Positions 29,061 to 29,063 of a DNA stretch of 29,063 nt are shown here, piece by piece. The notes under the pieces were generated by a model, which worked only from the letters and a program-made list of their open reading frames with translations, was not told the DNA's origin and did not search any database. Made by a program: the position numbers and the translations under genes. The stretch's first letter is position 1; every line of letters begins with the position of its first letter. This DNA comes from Clostridia bacterium (GTDB lineage Bacteria; Bacillota; Clostridia; TANB77; CAG-465), in contig CAAHEI010000090.1 of assembly GCA_900772475.1 (NCBI GenBank), positions 1-29,063 of the forward strand, read 5' to 3'.

Positions 29061-29063
29061 ATG
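29061..29063 (+). CDS. Likely start codon of a gene continuing outside the window
   Basis: An ATG as the last three bases, preceded by GAGAGG and AAAAAGG and by the promoter at 28978-29006. The product is not visible. Confidence 0.5.

Overview
The window is AT-rich (I judge well under 35% G+C by eye). It reads as a chromosomal segment of an endospore-forming, low-GC Firmicute, probably an uncultured gut member of the Clostridia. The reasons are strong AGGAGG-type ribosome binding sites, TAA-dominated stops, near-perfect TTGACA-17-TATAAT promoters, a SUF system of the SufU type, a sporulation YtfJ/DUF2953 pair, a divergent-PAP2 (DUF212) protein, CmpB-type membrane proteins and a signal-less LysM amidase. 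I cannot name a genus.

Layout. (1) 1-2117 is an accessory or decaying zone. It holds the tail of a RhuM-like protein, a relic of a SEC-C tail, a small nucleoside-2-deoxyribosyltransferase-fold protein, an alpha/beta hydrolase, and a hexapeptide acetyltransferase broken by an in-frame TGA. A strong terminator closes it. (2) 2150-7741 is a complete Fe-S assembly operon: a DtxR/MntR-fold regulator followed by sufC, sufB, sufD, sufS and sufU. A consensus promoter precedes it, with a palindromic operator lying on the predicted transcription start. (3) 7750-11941 holds a reverse-strand beta-CASP metallo-beta-lactamase, then trpS and obgE. (4) 11944-14045 holds DUF212 with a 50-residue membrane micro-ORF behind it, then the DUF2953/YtfJ sporulation pair. 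(5) 14163-18141 holds possible micro-ORFs, an AMP-forming acyl ligase, tRNA-Lys(CTT), and an unknown three-TM membrane protein bracketed by two nearly identical 55-bp terminator repeats. (6) 18174-25451 holds a cytosolic Amidase_3/LysM3 protein, a NadM-like nucleotidylyltransferase, a hypothetical gene, a guanine-deaminase-like gene divergent from glyA-pgi-membrane protein, then asd. (7) 25481 to the end holds a hypothetical gene, two CmpB-family membrane proteins around a tspO gene, and an RluA-type pseudouridine synthase. The window ends on what looks like the start codon of the next gene.

How it works together. The SUF block is the only complete pathway: SufS takes sulfur from cysteine, SufU accepts it, and SufBCD builds and transfers the cluster. 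Its first gene encodes a regulator whose usual DtxR metal ligands look replaced and which carries a C-terminal four-Cys cluster. I infer an Fe-S-sensing or otherwise repurposed member of the family that autoregulates the operon. This is the best candidate here for something undescribed. Other regulatory signals worth attention are the asd ribosome binding site buried in a terminator-like hairpin, an apparently leaderless rluA-type gene, and the mirrored divergent promoters between the deaminase gene and glyA. All coordinates, motifs and promoters were read by eye; family assignments come from remembered motifs, with no database search.
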